64,000 bases of DNA from Rhizophagus irregularis (lineage: Eukaryota > Glomeromycota > Glomeromycetes > Glomerales > Glomeraceae). Shown here in pieces: positions 11,532 through 20,780 of this stretch. The notes beneath the pieces were generated by a model. That model had not been told where the DNA came from. It saw only the letters and a list, made by a program, of their open reading frames with translations, and ran no database searches. The stretch spans positions 1,798,001 through 1,862,000 of the forward strand of contig NC_089439.1 in NCBI RefSeq assembly GCF_026210795.1. Direction: 5' to 3'. The first letter of the stretch is position 1, and each line of letters opens with the position of its first letter. A program made the translations under genes and the position numbers.

Positions 11532-12044
11532 CACCTTGTTATTGTTGTGTCACCAGGGGCACTATGTCAACAGAAATTTAGTACGTTGATCGCTTAAAAA
11601 TCTGTGGCAATCCAATTTAACAAGAGGGATTAATTTTTATATATTTTACATTAGATAATGTATTTATTTGTATTATTAACTGTATTTATTTATAAATAAA
11701 TTAACAATATTTTAACAATAAATGAAATTGTAAATATATTAATAATATACAATAATATATGTTAATAAATTAGATTAATACTACAATGTACGATGACTAA
11801 AAAATACCATTGCTATATGCGTTTTAATATCAATATACGCATTTTTATACATTGTATATACATTTTTAAACTATCATTGTTTTACTGTATATTGTTTTAC
11901 ACTTAAATGAGTGTTGATTTACATGTTTTTCAACGTTTTTAGGTGGCGTTAATTGACAAAGGGTTCGTTTTCCTACGTTTTTTGGCATTGAGCAACACAT
12001 GGTGTTTTTTAACACTTTATATGACTGTTTAAAACTTGCTGATG
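11532..12044 (+). mobile_element. Terminal region of the first array-carrying element
   Basis: This stretch matches the reverse complement of 35351-35880 almost throughout, from CACCTTGTTAT and TGTGTCACCAGGGGC to the shared end AAACTTGCTGATG at 12044. In the other copy that same sequence is the exact outer end of the 35351-39006 element. The array therefore appears to be the body, and this the right end, of a related element. Its left end is not recognisable in the window. Confidence 0.7.
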
Positions 12045-12382
12045 CAGGTGAAATGAAGAAAATTATGACCGTGATGTTGATAGCATTGAAAATATGGGTA
12101 TATTTTTTACAAAGTTTCTTTCTAACTTTTTTTGTTATATGTATTTATATTAATCATTTATTAACAGATAAAAACAGGTCACAAAATGATGACATAAAAG
12201 CAGAAGTTGTTCAGAGCGCAGATAACAGAGATTCCAGTATCTTCATTTCAGATAAGAGAAGTGGTTCTCATATACATGAGATGATTGATGCAGGAATTAT
12301 TGTTCTGGAGGATGAGTTAAGAATTGACAGAAAATATCATGGTATACAAGTCAACATAAGGTGTAAAATTGCAAAAATAACT
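12045..12382 (+). pseudogene. Unknown gene fragment
   Basis: Two coding-like blocks separated by a possible intron (about 12098-12167, GTATATTTT to TTAACAG). The second reads DKNRSQNDDIKAEVVQSADN near its start, then SIFISDKRSG and IDRKYHGIQV. It is hydrophilic, with no domain I recognise. The open frame starts inside the adjacent mobile element and ends in a 523-bp hairpin element, so both ends of the gene are missing or displaced. Confidence 0.4.
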
Positions 12383-12905
12383 ACATCAGGAAATTTGTTT
12401 AGGCGTAATTTAGTGTAATATTTTGGAGGTGGTGTAAAATTTCGAAATATTACACTAAAAATGTAATATTACAAAAGTTTACACTTTTAAATTTGAATAA
12501 TTATAGTAATTTAAGAATATCTCGCTATCTACTGATCCAATCAAGACGATCTATAGATCATTGGAATCAGCTCATCAAGACGAATCGAATGGTAGTAAAC
12601 TCGCATTTCTATAGTTGATAGAACGCTCTATAGTATGCAATAAGTTTTAAATTAATAGAAAGTCATCTATCAAACGTAGAGATATGATTATACTACCATT
12701 CGATTCGTCTTGATGAGCTGATTCCAATGAGCTATAGATCGTCTTAATTGGATCAGTAGATAGCGAGATATTCTTAAATTACTATAATTATTCAAATTTA
12801 AAAGTGTAAACTTTTGTAATATTACGTTTTTAGTGTAATATTTCGAAATTTTACACCACCTCCGAAATATTACACTAAATTATGCCTAAACAAATTTCCT
12901 GATGT
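12383..12905. mobile_element. 523-bp fold-back element with about 250-bp arms
   Basis: ACATCAGGAAATTTGTTTAG at 12383 is the start of a near-perfect inverted repeat closing at 12905. The arms stay paired through GATCCAATCAAGACGATCTA and TACCATTCGATTCGTCTTG, leaving a loop of only a few tens of bases around 12640. A transcript would fold into one very long hairpin. No target duplication was clear. Confidence 0.85.
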
Positions 12906-12918
12906 GTACTCTGATCAA

Positions 12919-12949
12919 TGTAGTCTGGAGCAACGATCAACAGCTTGGA
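12919..12949 (+). promoter_or_regulatory. 31-bp upstream motif, copy 1
   Basis: Contains GGAGCAACGATCAACAGCT and matches 14103-14133 at all but two positions. It sits about 220 bp before the SAM-gene ATG; copy 2 sits about 230 bp before the Crinkler ATG. A shared regulatory site, or the remnant of a duplicated upstream region, is inferred. Confidence 0.45.
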
Positions 12950-13137
12950 TTTTTTGCTGAGCTCTCAGCTACAAAAAATTTTATCATGCCGGAAGGGATA
13001 TAATTCTTCCTGATCATTAGCCGTAGCAGTTGACGATGATTGTTTCCCTACTGGTCTTTTGTGTGTGGGAAAGGGTAAGAAAATTGAATTATAAATTCAT
13101 AGCTTTTATTATAATGGGTTTTAACAGGTATGAAAAG

Positions 13138-13962
13138 ATGGCTGACGAACTTCCTAAAGATGTCACAAAGTGGAGTATAGATGATGTTGAAACATATCTG
13201 ACATTTAAAATGGACAAATTTGATAAAAATGATATCAAAGTGATCAAAGATGAAGGAGTTGATGGAGAAGGTCTCCTTCAATTAGATAAAGGTATTTTTA
13301 CTTCGGAGTTCAAAATTAAATTTATATATGCAGTCGCAATCATGAAACTAGTTAAAGAGCTCAATAATAAACGAGGTAAGAATTAATGAAATTATTCTTT
13401 ATCATGGAAGAATGCAGGTTAATATGGCAATTTATTTGTTTGAAGATAAGAAAGTAGAAGAATGAATGGCATCCTTATCCCTTGATAAGACAAAAAAGAC
13501 TCCAGGTATTTTTTTTATTTTAAGTGCTCATTTGGGAGCAAACCAGTAACAGTTTTGTTTTTGAAAAATAGAAATTGATGCATCTCAAGTCGTTAATGCC
13601 TCCGCAAATGTAACTCTACAGTATATCAGTTATTCAAGGAAGAGTATATCAGACAAGGTGACATATTGCTTTATTGTAGAAATACGAATACTCATGGCAC
13701 CGTTAGTTCCGTACGCAAAATTGTGAATGTCAATGGAGACAGTCAAATTTCTACTTCACTTCCAGATAATTTTCAATCATTATTATCTAAACATTTAACT
13801 GATCTTGAAAAGAAAGTTGTCAAAGACATTAATAATGATCGTAAGTTAGATGGTGATAATAAAGTAACTCCTAACAAAAACCCTTTTCCATACTTTTATA
13901 TTGGGACTTCACTTTTTGAGCTGAGAAAGAAGTATGAAGAAAGAAATACAAAGAATAAATAG
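13138..13962 (+). pseudogene. SAM-domain protein gene with a frameshift
   Basis: The ATG at 13138 opens MADELPKDVTKWSIDDVETY, a sterile alpha motif start (W..DDV..YL), followed by helices to about residue 78 (VAIMKLVKELNNK). An upstream acceptor at 13127 suggests an untranslated or longer first exon. Introns are likely at 13376 (GTAAGAATT) and 13506-13571 (GTATTTT to AAATAG). The last exon reads GDILLYCRNTNTHG and ends in NPFPYFYIGTSLFELRKKYE with a stop at 13960. Between about 13615 and 13640 the frame changes without a plausible splice site, so the gene is frameshifted or the base call is wrong. I associate SAM plus this C-terminal block with repeated Rhizophagus proteins. Its function is unknown. 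Confidence 0.6.
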
Positions 13963-14102
13963 TATTTGTTATGCGAAACTGTATAGTAGTTGTCAGAAAC
14001 CTTATAAATAATAAATTTTCGATTAATTATTTCCTGATTTAAACACGGAATCACGCTATCACCGTAGGCCGGGGTAGTTCAGATGAATCTACATTGTGTT
14101 AC

Positions 14103-14133
14103 TGTAGTCCGGAGCAACGATCAACAGCTCGGA
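14103..14133 (+). promoter_or_regulatory. 31-bp upstream motif, copy 2
   Basis: TGTAGTCCGGAGCAACGATC and the bases after it repeat copy 1 (12919-12949). It is followed at 14331 by AAAATG after TATAAAAGC, the likely core promoter and start of the Crinkler gene. Confidence 0.45.
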
Positions 14134-14355
14134 GGATGTTCAATGATCCACATGCATGTACTCCTGTGCGACAAAATAAATGCGTCATACGACAGGGTCT
14201 GTAATGGCTGGATTTTTCACATATACCCTAACTCGGTATTTTTTCTCAAATAAATTTTTTTTTAACTCTTGTCCTCACGTACTTCAATTTCCACCAATAA
14301 AATTTCACAAAAGTTTCTATAAAAGCTGAAAATGTCTATCACGTTACTTTGCATT

Positions 14356-15645
14356 TTTTTTTTTTTTTTTTTTTTTAAATAGTAACGCGTTTATTAATTA
14401 TTTGAATTTATACAATAAATTACATAATTAAAAGTAAACACCTAGAGCTTGAAAAATTCAAACCCTATAACTAAGTATTTATCGAACTATACCTAAATCA
14501 CCTAAATCTATCGTAAAAATCATAATAAAAATTTCACGCTACATCTAAATATCGCTAAACTAAATCTAAACTAGAGCGTTCGTTAATTTAATTGTTGAAT
14601 TCCAAGATTTAGCTATATTAATACCTTCTGTGATTAATCCTTTCAATTTGTCTAACGTTACTAAGCTAATTTGTCTATTTATATTTGTATTTTTTTCTTT
14701 TTTAACTAAATTTTCTTTTGTTTTTTGTTTTTTCATTTTTCCTGGTAATATATCCTTGTCGATTTCATCTTCTACTATATCATCGTTTGCGGCTCTTCTC
14801 CTTCTAAGATCTATTTTTTTAATTTGTTCTCTTTCTTCTAATCTTTTAATTTCTTCGCATCGTGGTATCCATATTCGTTTCTTAATCTCGTCATACGTGA
14901 ACATCCAAAGCTTTTTGATTAGATCTTTAACTTTTTTCTCTTTAGATAAATCATTGAATTTATTATTATAAATCCCTCTTAATAATTCCCATTTTCTGCT
15001 TTTCCCCAACAAAATATTTGAAGGACTTTCTATTATATTAATAAATTCACAATTGTAGTTTCTTAAGATATCTAGTTCTTCGGTTTGGTTAGAGTTATCC
15101 AAAACTTTTTCGAAATTATATGGTGATTCTCGTATGATTTCATCAATTGATATATCGTTATCTTCACATATCCATATGTGTTCCCAATCTTCCGTGAAGA
15201 TTTTCCCACATCTTATACATTTATCTGTATCAATTTTGTTCGTGTTTCTTTTAAATAAAGTGTTATATGTGGGCAATTCTTTAAGTAAATTTTTGATTCT
15301 GTATGAGCGTTCAATTGTGTCTCTATCACCACATTGTCTTTGCGAAAATTTAACTCTATTACTAATAAATTCAAGACTTGCGATCCAGTCGAATTCGTTT
15401 CTATAATTGTACATAAATAGATCTTCTAACCTCTCGCTGTTTAAAATTTCATTTTTCCAAATTGCTAATGTCACTGCTTTCCTCCAAACTCGGAATCCTC
15501 CTGTTATTAATTTGTTATTCCAAATTAAATTATATTCATTCGTAATTAAACCTTCGTCTATTAATTCAAAATTATATTTTATCTTATCTACTATCTTATT
15601 GTTCTTTAACATTTCCTGCATCTCTTTTCTTTTTTCTTTTATGAT
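14356..15645 (-). mobile_element. 5'-truncated LINE (non-LTR retrotransposon)
   Basis: On the minus strand the copy ends in a poly(A) tail (the T-run at 14356-14376). It is flanked by an exact 15-bp target-site duplication, ACGTTACTTTGCATT, at 14341-14355 and 15646-15660. Poly(A), a long TSD and loss of the 5' part are the marks of target-primed reverse transcription. Only the C-terminal part of the polyprotein is present. Confidence 0.93.
14566..15621 (-). CDS. LINE ORF, C-terminal part
   Basis: 351 codons without a stop. It starts within the protein (FRVWRKAVTLAIWKNEIL) and contains a zinc-knuckle pattern, CIRCGKIFTEDWEHIWIC, of the kind found after the reverse transcriptase in non-LTR elements. 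A lysine/arginine-rich tail follows. The reverse transcriptase and endonuclease domains are absent because of truncation, so the piece is a dead-on-arrival copy, although still open, which suggests a recent insertion. Confidence 0.75.
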   Translation of the reverse strand: MQEMLKNNKIVDKIKYNFELIDEGLITNEYNLIWNNKLITGGFRVWRKAVTLAIWKNEILNSERLEDLFMYNYRNEFDWIASLEFISNRVKFSQRQCGDRDTIERSYRIKNLLKELPTYNTLFKRNTNKIDTDKCIRCGKIFTEDWEHIWICEDNDISIDEIIRESPYNFEKVLDNSNQTEELDILRNYNCEFINIIESPSNILLGKSRKWELLRGIYNNKFNDLSKEKKVKDLIKKLWMFTYDEIKKRIWIPRCEEIKRLEEREQIKKIDLRRRRAANDDIVEDEIDKDILPGKMKKQKTKENLVKKEKNTNINRQISLVTLDKLKGLITEGINIAKSWNSTIKLTNALV

Positions 15646-16035
15646 ACGTTACTTTGCATTGTCAAACTTTCTCTGTCAAAATAAGTAGGGACGAGCCTGT
15701 TAGTGAACTCAAGAAGGTTATTAAGGCGGAAAAACAGAATGACTTTGCTGGTGTGGACGCAGACAAGCTCAGGCTATGGAAGGTAGAAATTGGTGGCGAT
15801 CACCTTGACGATCCGTTGAAGAATCTCAAACTCAAGGACAGTGATGAGTTGACCGCAATAAACGAAATTGGGGAGTACTGGACCGAGAAGCCGACTAAGA
15901 AACATATTCACGTCCTAGTTGAACCTCCCCTATCAACTGCTTCTTCGGACGAGGTATTGGAATTAAGAGAGAAACTCGCTGCGTTGCAGGCATTACTCAA
16001 TAAGTCCGTGCATGGTACGTATTTTTCAGTGACGG

Positions 16036-16081
16036 AAATTTGCCAAGAAATTTGGGCGACCTGAGGTCGCTGAAATCTTCA
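16036..16081. repeat. Short palindromic repeat inside the CRN intron
   Basis: TTTGCCAAGAAATTTGGGCG continues into the palindrome GCGACCTGAGGTCGC. The same stretch of about 42 bp recurs at 17258-17301 in the same orientation, after the gene. Confidence 0.7.
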
Positions 16082-17257
16082 GGTTATGAGGTAATACCAC
16101 TGTTCGAAAATTTTGCTAACCCTGTTGTTGCATTACAGAGTTCGACGTCGTCGTTAGCCCGAAGCGGAAGTCAAATAAGTGGACTGCAAATATCGAGCAT
16201 GCGACTCTCGAAGGCCTCAAAGATTATATACGTGAATTGTACAAACTACCAGCGCTTGAAAATGATGGGGCAGTACTAAACTTTATGTGTGATGGGGATA
16301 GATACTTACCTAGGAACGACGTCACATTCCAGGAGATGTTGCAGTCGTTAGTATCAAAAACCAACCTTAAATTTACCGTATTCAATGAGACGCCATCGAA
16401 ACCCTTTTCAGATTGGTCATTCCCGAAAGTTTGTGAACTTTACGGTCTTAGCGATGACCCAAATCCTAGTATAGATGTATATCCCATTTTTTCTTGCGGT
16501 AGTGCTGACTTGAATAACGAAAAGTCTCAAGCCGTGGTTATACATCTATTGTCCGAACTGAAACTCCGTCAAAAGACTACTCCACTCGACATGACATATG
16601 AGGCAACGAAATCCATTTATTCTTACTGTTATCTGGCCAGCGGGGTATCGTCTACGAAAAAAATTTCAAAATCATACCGGGGGCAAGGAAATCTCGATTA
16701 TGCAATAGAATGTCGTTCGACTAATAGGATCGTTGGTTTAGTCGAAGTTAAAAAAGATGACTTTAAGCAGGGATTTGCACAGGCCACCGTGCAGATTTGA
16801 CATGTCGTAAACGCAAAGTGGACGAAATAGAAGATTCCTACGGTTTGGAGAAAGTATGGGGGATTGTGACGGATGCGGAAAAATGGTACTTTATGGAGTG
16901 TAAGCTAGATAATGAGGGAAAGCCATCATTTAAGTTGTCAGAACCAGTGATCGTCGTATACCAAGATGAGAATTTACAGGATAAGGTGGAAAAGGTCCTC
17001 GGACATATTGTATGGTTGCTGGAGGAGGCACAGAAGCCGGAGTATGATTCACAAAGTGAAGGGAAGGTAATATAATCTTGCAGAAAATTCACTTCGTGAG
17101 CACAGCTCAGATACTGTAGTATAGTCTTATTTCGTCATGTATTATGAGTAAAGGCACGAACCTTTGTATTTTTTTCACATGTATACTGAGCTTCGTCCCG
17201 AACTTTCGGCAGAGGCCAGTTCCACTGTATTTATCTTTGTATGTATTAATAAAAAAT

Positions 17258-17301
17258 TTTTGCCAAGAAATTTGGGCGACCTGAGGTCGCTGAAATCACG
17301 T
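17258..17301. repeat. Second copy of the palindromic repeat
   Basis: Matches 16039-16080 from TTGCCAAGAAATTTGG through AGGTCGCTGAAATC. Its downstream flank (ACGTGATTTCC) differs, so the matched block is the repeat itself. Confidence 0.65.
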
Positions 17302-17504
17302 GATTTCCAAATTCCGAACTTATTTATTTCACTTTCAACTCCTGAATTCATGAATTGGAGTATTGGCTTTGGTTTACACTGCAAATGGAAGAATACATCA
17401 ACAATTTATGCGATTAAAAATTTGTCGATAATAATAAAGAGGTATGTTACTCATTATACTTTTCGTTTATAAGAATAAATATTAAAGTACACTTTCTTTC
17501 TAGG

Positions 17505-18482
17505 TTTATTAAACGAATATTGTCATAATCATATAATTCCATTTATGGAGTTACGAGATCAGACGGTAAAATAACAATTATGTATTAATCTATGATTTTT
17601 ATTGTGAGTAATTGTTAATATGTTTTGATATTTAGATGAGAAAAAAACATTCGCTTGTTCTTGAGTATGCGGAGGTAGAACAGAGATTTTTTAAGGAACG
17701 ATACTATAACTTTTTAAATGGAACGAATTAAAATTTGCCAAGGAGATTGCAAGTTCGATTTTATGGTTACATGATGATACGGGAATCATACACGGTGATC
17801 TTGTAAATATATTAATATCGATTATTTTTCATTTAGTTGAACTAGTTCATTATAATATATGATTAACATCATCCAAATCATATCTTAATACATCAACATA
17901 TGATAAAAGTGGCGGATTCGGATGTAAGGATCGGATTATTATAATGCTGAAGTATGGGGTGTAATACCCTATGTTGAACCTAAAATGTTTAATCAAGAAA
18001 CTCTATATATGATAAACGAGAATTGCGATATTTATAGTTTAGGAGTATTATTCTGGGAATTAACAAGTCGTTCATCACCTTTTAATTATGAAAAAGAGGA
18101 TCGCATTTCTCTTATGTTTAGCATTCTTAACGGGTTAAGAGAAATACCTATACCAAACACGAATGTTAAATTTATTGAGCTTTATAGAAGTAAGTATGAA
18201 ATAATTCCTATGGAGTTGATATGGTTTTTATCGTAAACTAATTGTGATCCTTTTGAATAGAATGTTGGGAACACGAACCAGATAAACGGCTAGATATTCG
18301 CCAAGTAAATTCAGGTGCTGAACAAGACCAGAACTTAATTGATTCTGTAGATAATAATGTATCTTCCGTTTTTTATTCTAATGAAAGAGATATAAACGAA
18401 AAAATAGAAAGTGAAGATTCTGACTTGTCGAACTGCGAAAAAGGATGCGACATAAACAAGTATGAATTAACTAGAACGTAAC
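17505..18482 (+). pseudogene. TKL-like protein kinase relic
   Basis: Pieces of a kinase in order: HNHIIPFYGV-like block at 17520, intron (about 17567-17635), LVLEYAE at 17657, LKFAKEIASSILWLHDDTG, catalytic-loop IIHGDL at 17786-17802, ILIHQHMIKVAD at about 17885, then the C-lobe from 17940 (VIPYVEPKMFNQETL, DIYSLGVLFWELTSRSSPF), an intron 18190-18260 and CWEHEPDKRLDIRQV. The ADFG region has lost a base, the hinge is frameshifted near 17690, and the intron after HGDL lacks a proper acceptor. The N-lobe with its ATP-binding lysine is not recognisable. Large TKL families with this HGDL/HRDL C-lobe are typical of Rhizophagus. Confidence 0.8.
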
Positions 18483-19205
18483 TTTAGATTTATTCATATA
18501 TTACTTTTGTTTAGAGAGTTTTATTCAAATAGAGTATTGTTACTTTTTTTTATATCAAATTTTTACACAAACACTTATTTCATATGATCCCGCATTTTAT
18601 CTATCGGGACGGGTTAATCCACACAATGATACTGCCTCTTTAAACCGGAAAATAATTCACTTCTGTGAAACACAGTTGTTCCTTATTTAACTCAAACTGA
18701 TTACGTTTTGGTTTGAAAAACTATTAACATCAACGTTTTATACAAAAATAATTTTCATTGCAACGATAGTAAATGATAGAGCATACTTTACAAAAAGAAA
18801 ACAGAAGTGGGCGAAACTCTCATCAAGCTTATTTAACTGAGTTTTCGCATCATTTAAGTCGTTTATTATGTAACTTTTTTATCACCTGTCGAAACAATTA
18901 AAGTCCTTCATTTCACTTCGGACTAATTATCTTGGTAAAATCAATGCATGTAATAGTACCACACTAAAAATTTATAAGTTTTTTTGCCACAAATGATAGA
19001 ATTTTATTTTTACGAAATTGAAGAAATTATGTCAATTGCGCATTCTGACAAAACCTCTCATATTAAAAAATTATTGAAAAGGAGCCATATTTTTAAGCAA
19101 AATGTCCTTGCTTTATTTCTAGTAATTGTCTAACTCTAGTTTTAACTAAGTAGATACAAAAAAATTTATATATACAGTATATTTCAGATACAAAAAAAAA
19201 TATAC
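18483..19205. other. Intergenic, nothing recognised
   Basis: AT-rich spacer between the kinase relic and the convergent secreted-protein gene. No inverted repeat, frame or splice chain stood out. Confidence 0.5.
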
Positions 19206-19209
19206 ATAT

Positions 19210-19683
19210 TTATTTAGTTACACGTTTTAAGTGAATTTGTTCTAATTTCCAATGCGTGTCTTGATTATTAGCACTAGAAACAACCGAATTACCAAAAAAT
19301 CCTCCGACATTTGCATAATCATTTGGATTTGCAAAAGATTGAATGGCTACCAAATCGGAAGTATGTGTATTTACAAGTTTCCATTCCGATGCTTTACCTG
19401 TAGTACTTTCAAGAGCAAGAGGTTCTCCGTCCTTCTTGTATGTGACTAATAACTTAATATCGCTATTGGGACTAATGTAAGATTTGCCATCTGCAGCAGT
19501 AGTTATTTTCCACGTTTCAGCTTGACCTTTGTTTGTTACTAGACCAACTTGAGGAGTTTTAGAAGTTTTATTTATTGCCCAATATTTTTTGGTGGTAAAG
19601 TCTTGAATATTATAAACATTCTGCTGAGACGACCCGACAACGAGAAGGGTGGCTATAAGGAGCAAAAAAAGGTTGAATTTCAT
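19210..19683 (-). CDS. Small secreted protein, possible beta-trefoil
   Basis: 157 codons in one exon. Residues 1-19 (KFNLFLLLIATLLVVGSS after Met) are a clear signal peptide with likely cleavage before QQNV. The mature part shows a threefold pattern of aromatic repeats, AETWKI, SEWKL and THWKL, each closing a block of about 40-45 residues with short hydrophobic strands. That spacing suggests a beta-trefoil such as ricin-B-like lectins or fungal trefoil inhibitors, but the QxW signature is absent, so the fold is inferred. There are no cysteines in the mature part. The frame is intact and a TATA box lies 70 bp upstream, so it is the best-preserved host gene here. A secreted effector or lectin role is possible but unproven. 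Confidence 0.8.
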   Translation of the reverse strand: MKFNLFLLLIATLLVVGSSQQNVYNIQDFTTKKYWAINKTSKTPQVGLVTNKGQAETWKITTAADGKSYISPNSDIKLLVTYKKDGEPLALESTTGKASEWKLVNTHTSDLVAIQSFANPNDYANVGGFFGNSVVSSANNQDTHWKLEQIHLKRVTK

Positions 19684-19752
19684 TTTGTTTCTATTTTTAC
19701 TTTTTTTTGCAGAGTTGAAAATTTTTTCTATTTTTCAAATTGTGCAGAGTCA

Positions 19753-19762
19753 AGGTATTTAT
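19753..19762 (-). promoter_or_regulatory. TATA box of the secreted-protein gene
   Basis: Minus strand reads TTATGTATAAATACC, with TATAAATA about 70 bp before the ATG at 19683. Confidence 0.55.
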
Positions 19763-20407
19763 ACATAAAATCGGTATAGAGGCTTAATGCTTGGCGAGGA
19801 AGGCTGAGTGCTTAGAAAAACAATTCTCTCGTCTAAAAGGGATTATCGACGCTTAACTGAAGCTACGAAAATAATGACACGTCATTAATGGCTTAGTAGG
19901 CTTTGAAAAAATGAAGTTGTGCCACTATGACGATGAAAGATGTCGTGGTCATGTATCTATGACATGTGTTGCCGGAAGCCATGGGAATTGTTCTTTCAAT
20001 AACGCTTCTTTTTGGTATTTTCATACACTTTGCATTTGATCTAACTTGGAAATTATTCTAGAGGTTACACTGAAACTCCGAAGATTCCAATATGTCCTCT
20101 TACTGGTATTTTTTGATAAAAGTTCCACACACCTGCAACTAACCAATGAATTTCCGTTACTGATGTAAGAGATAGTATCACTCATAATTATTAAATCCGA
20201 AAATAGAGAAAAATAAATATTAACTTTGCATATTCGAACAAACATGTACATACTTATCGTTATCGAAAAAAATAAGTCCGTAGTATGGAACATAACTCGT
20301 GTCAAAAATCAATCTTTATTACAATGATAAATGTACATGCAGTTAATAAATGACTATATGAGAGAGCGTATCCCTTGTAGTTCCTCCAAAGAGCACCCAA
20401 ATGCCTA

Positions 20408-20640
20408 TTTCTTACTAAGAATATCGAGAACTTTCAATTCGTAATTTTTTTTTGCGGAACGTGTCACTTTCTTCATCTCAAGCAATAGACCAATCGTAAT
20501 ATCATATTTGTCACCTAATATATATTCTAGGCGAAGCAGTGGGCGAAGTAAAATTTACATACATGTTCGTTTCTTCAGATCCCAAGTATAATATTATAAC
20601 GTTGAATTTTTTAGTAAGTGATTCGTATGATATCGTAAAG
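20408..20640 (-). CDS. Possible terminal exons of an unknown gene
   Basis: On the minus strand, after a possible acceptor ATATATTAG near 20521, the frame reads YDITIGLLLEMKKVTRSAKK and ends LKVLDILSKK-stop at about 20408. A preceding block (ILYLGSEETN) ends at a GTATGT donor near 20563. The composition is protein-like but the rest of the gene is not found; this may be a relic or chance. Confidence 0.22.
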
Positions 20641-20746
20641 AGTCACAGGTGATCGGTTCCAATTCTAGATTTTATTTATCATCAGCGAGCATGCTCACGT
20701 AGTACAATATTGATCATGTAATATTATCCGCAGCACAAAATTTCTC

Positions 20747-20780
20747 AACAACGACTGTGACCTTCGGGTCACGGTTGCTC
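20747..20780. other. Stem-loop with TTCG tetraloop
   Basis: GTGACC-TTCG-GGTCAC at 20757-20772 is a perfect hairpin with a very stable loop, extended after a small bulge by CAAC/GTTG. No known RNA family was recognised. Confidence 0.35.

Larger units (their letters stand above)
14332..17075 (+). pseudogene. Crinkler (CRN) effector with nuclease-like C-terminus, disrupted
   Basis: The ATG at 14332 begins MSITLLCIVK, the usual Crinkler opening. After about eight codons a LINE copy (14356-15645) interrupts it. The N-terminal header resumes at about 15661 (ISRDEPVSELKKVIKAEK, LRLWKV, GEYWTEKP) and ends in a short coiled stretch at 16014. An intron runs 16015-16138. The second exon carries a domain whose LDYAIE ... 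GLVEVKKDDF resembles the D ... ExK core of PD-(D/E)XK nucleases; the tail ends at 17075. Besides the LINE there is a frameshift just after the insertion point and another at about 16797 (stop after ATVQI). Crinklers are translocated host-directed effectors in oomycetes and occur in Glomeromycotina; activity of this copy is unlikely. Confidence 0.85.
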
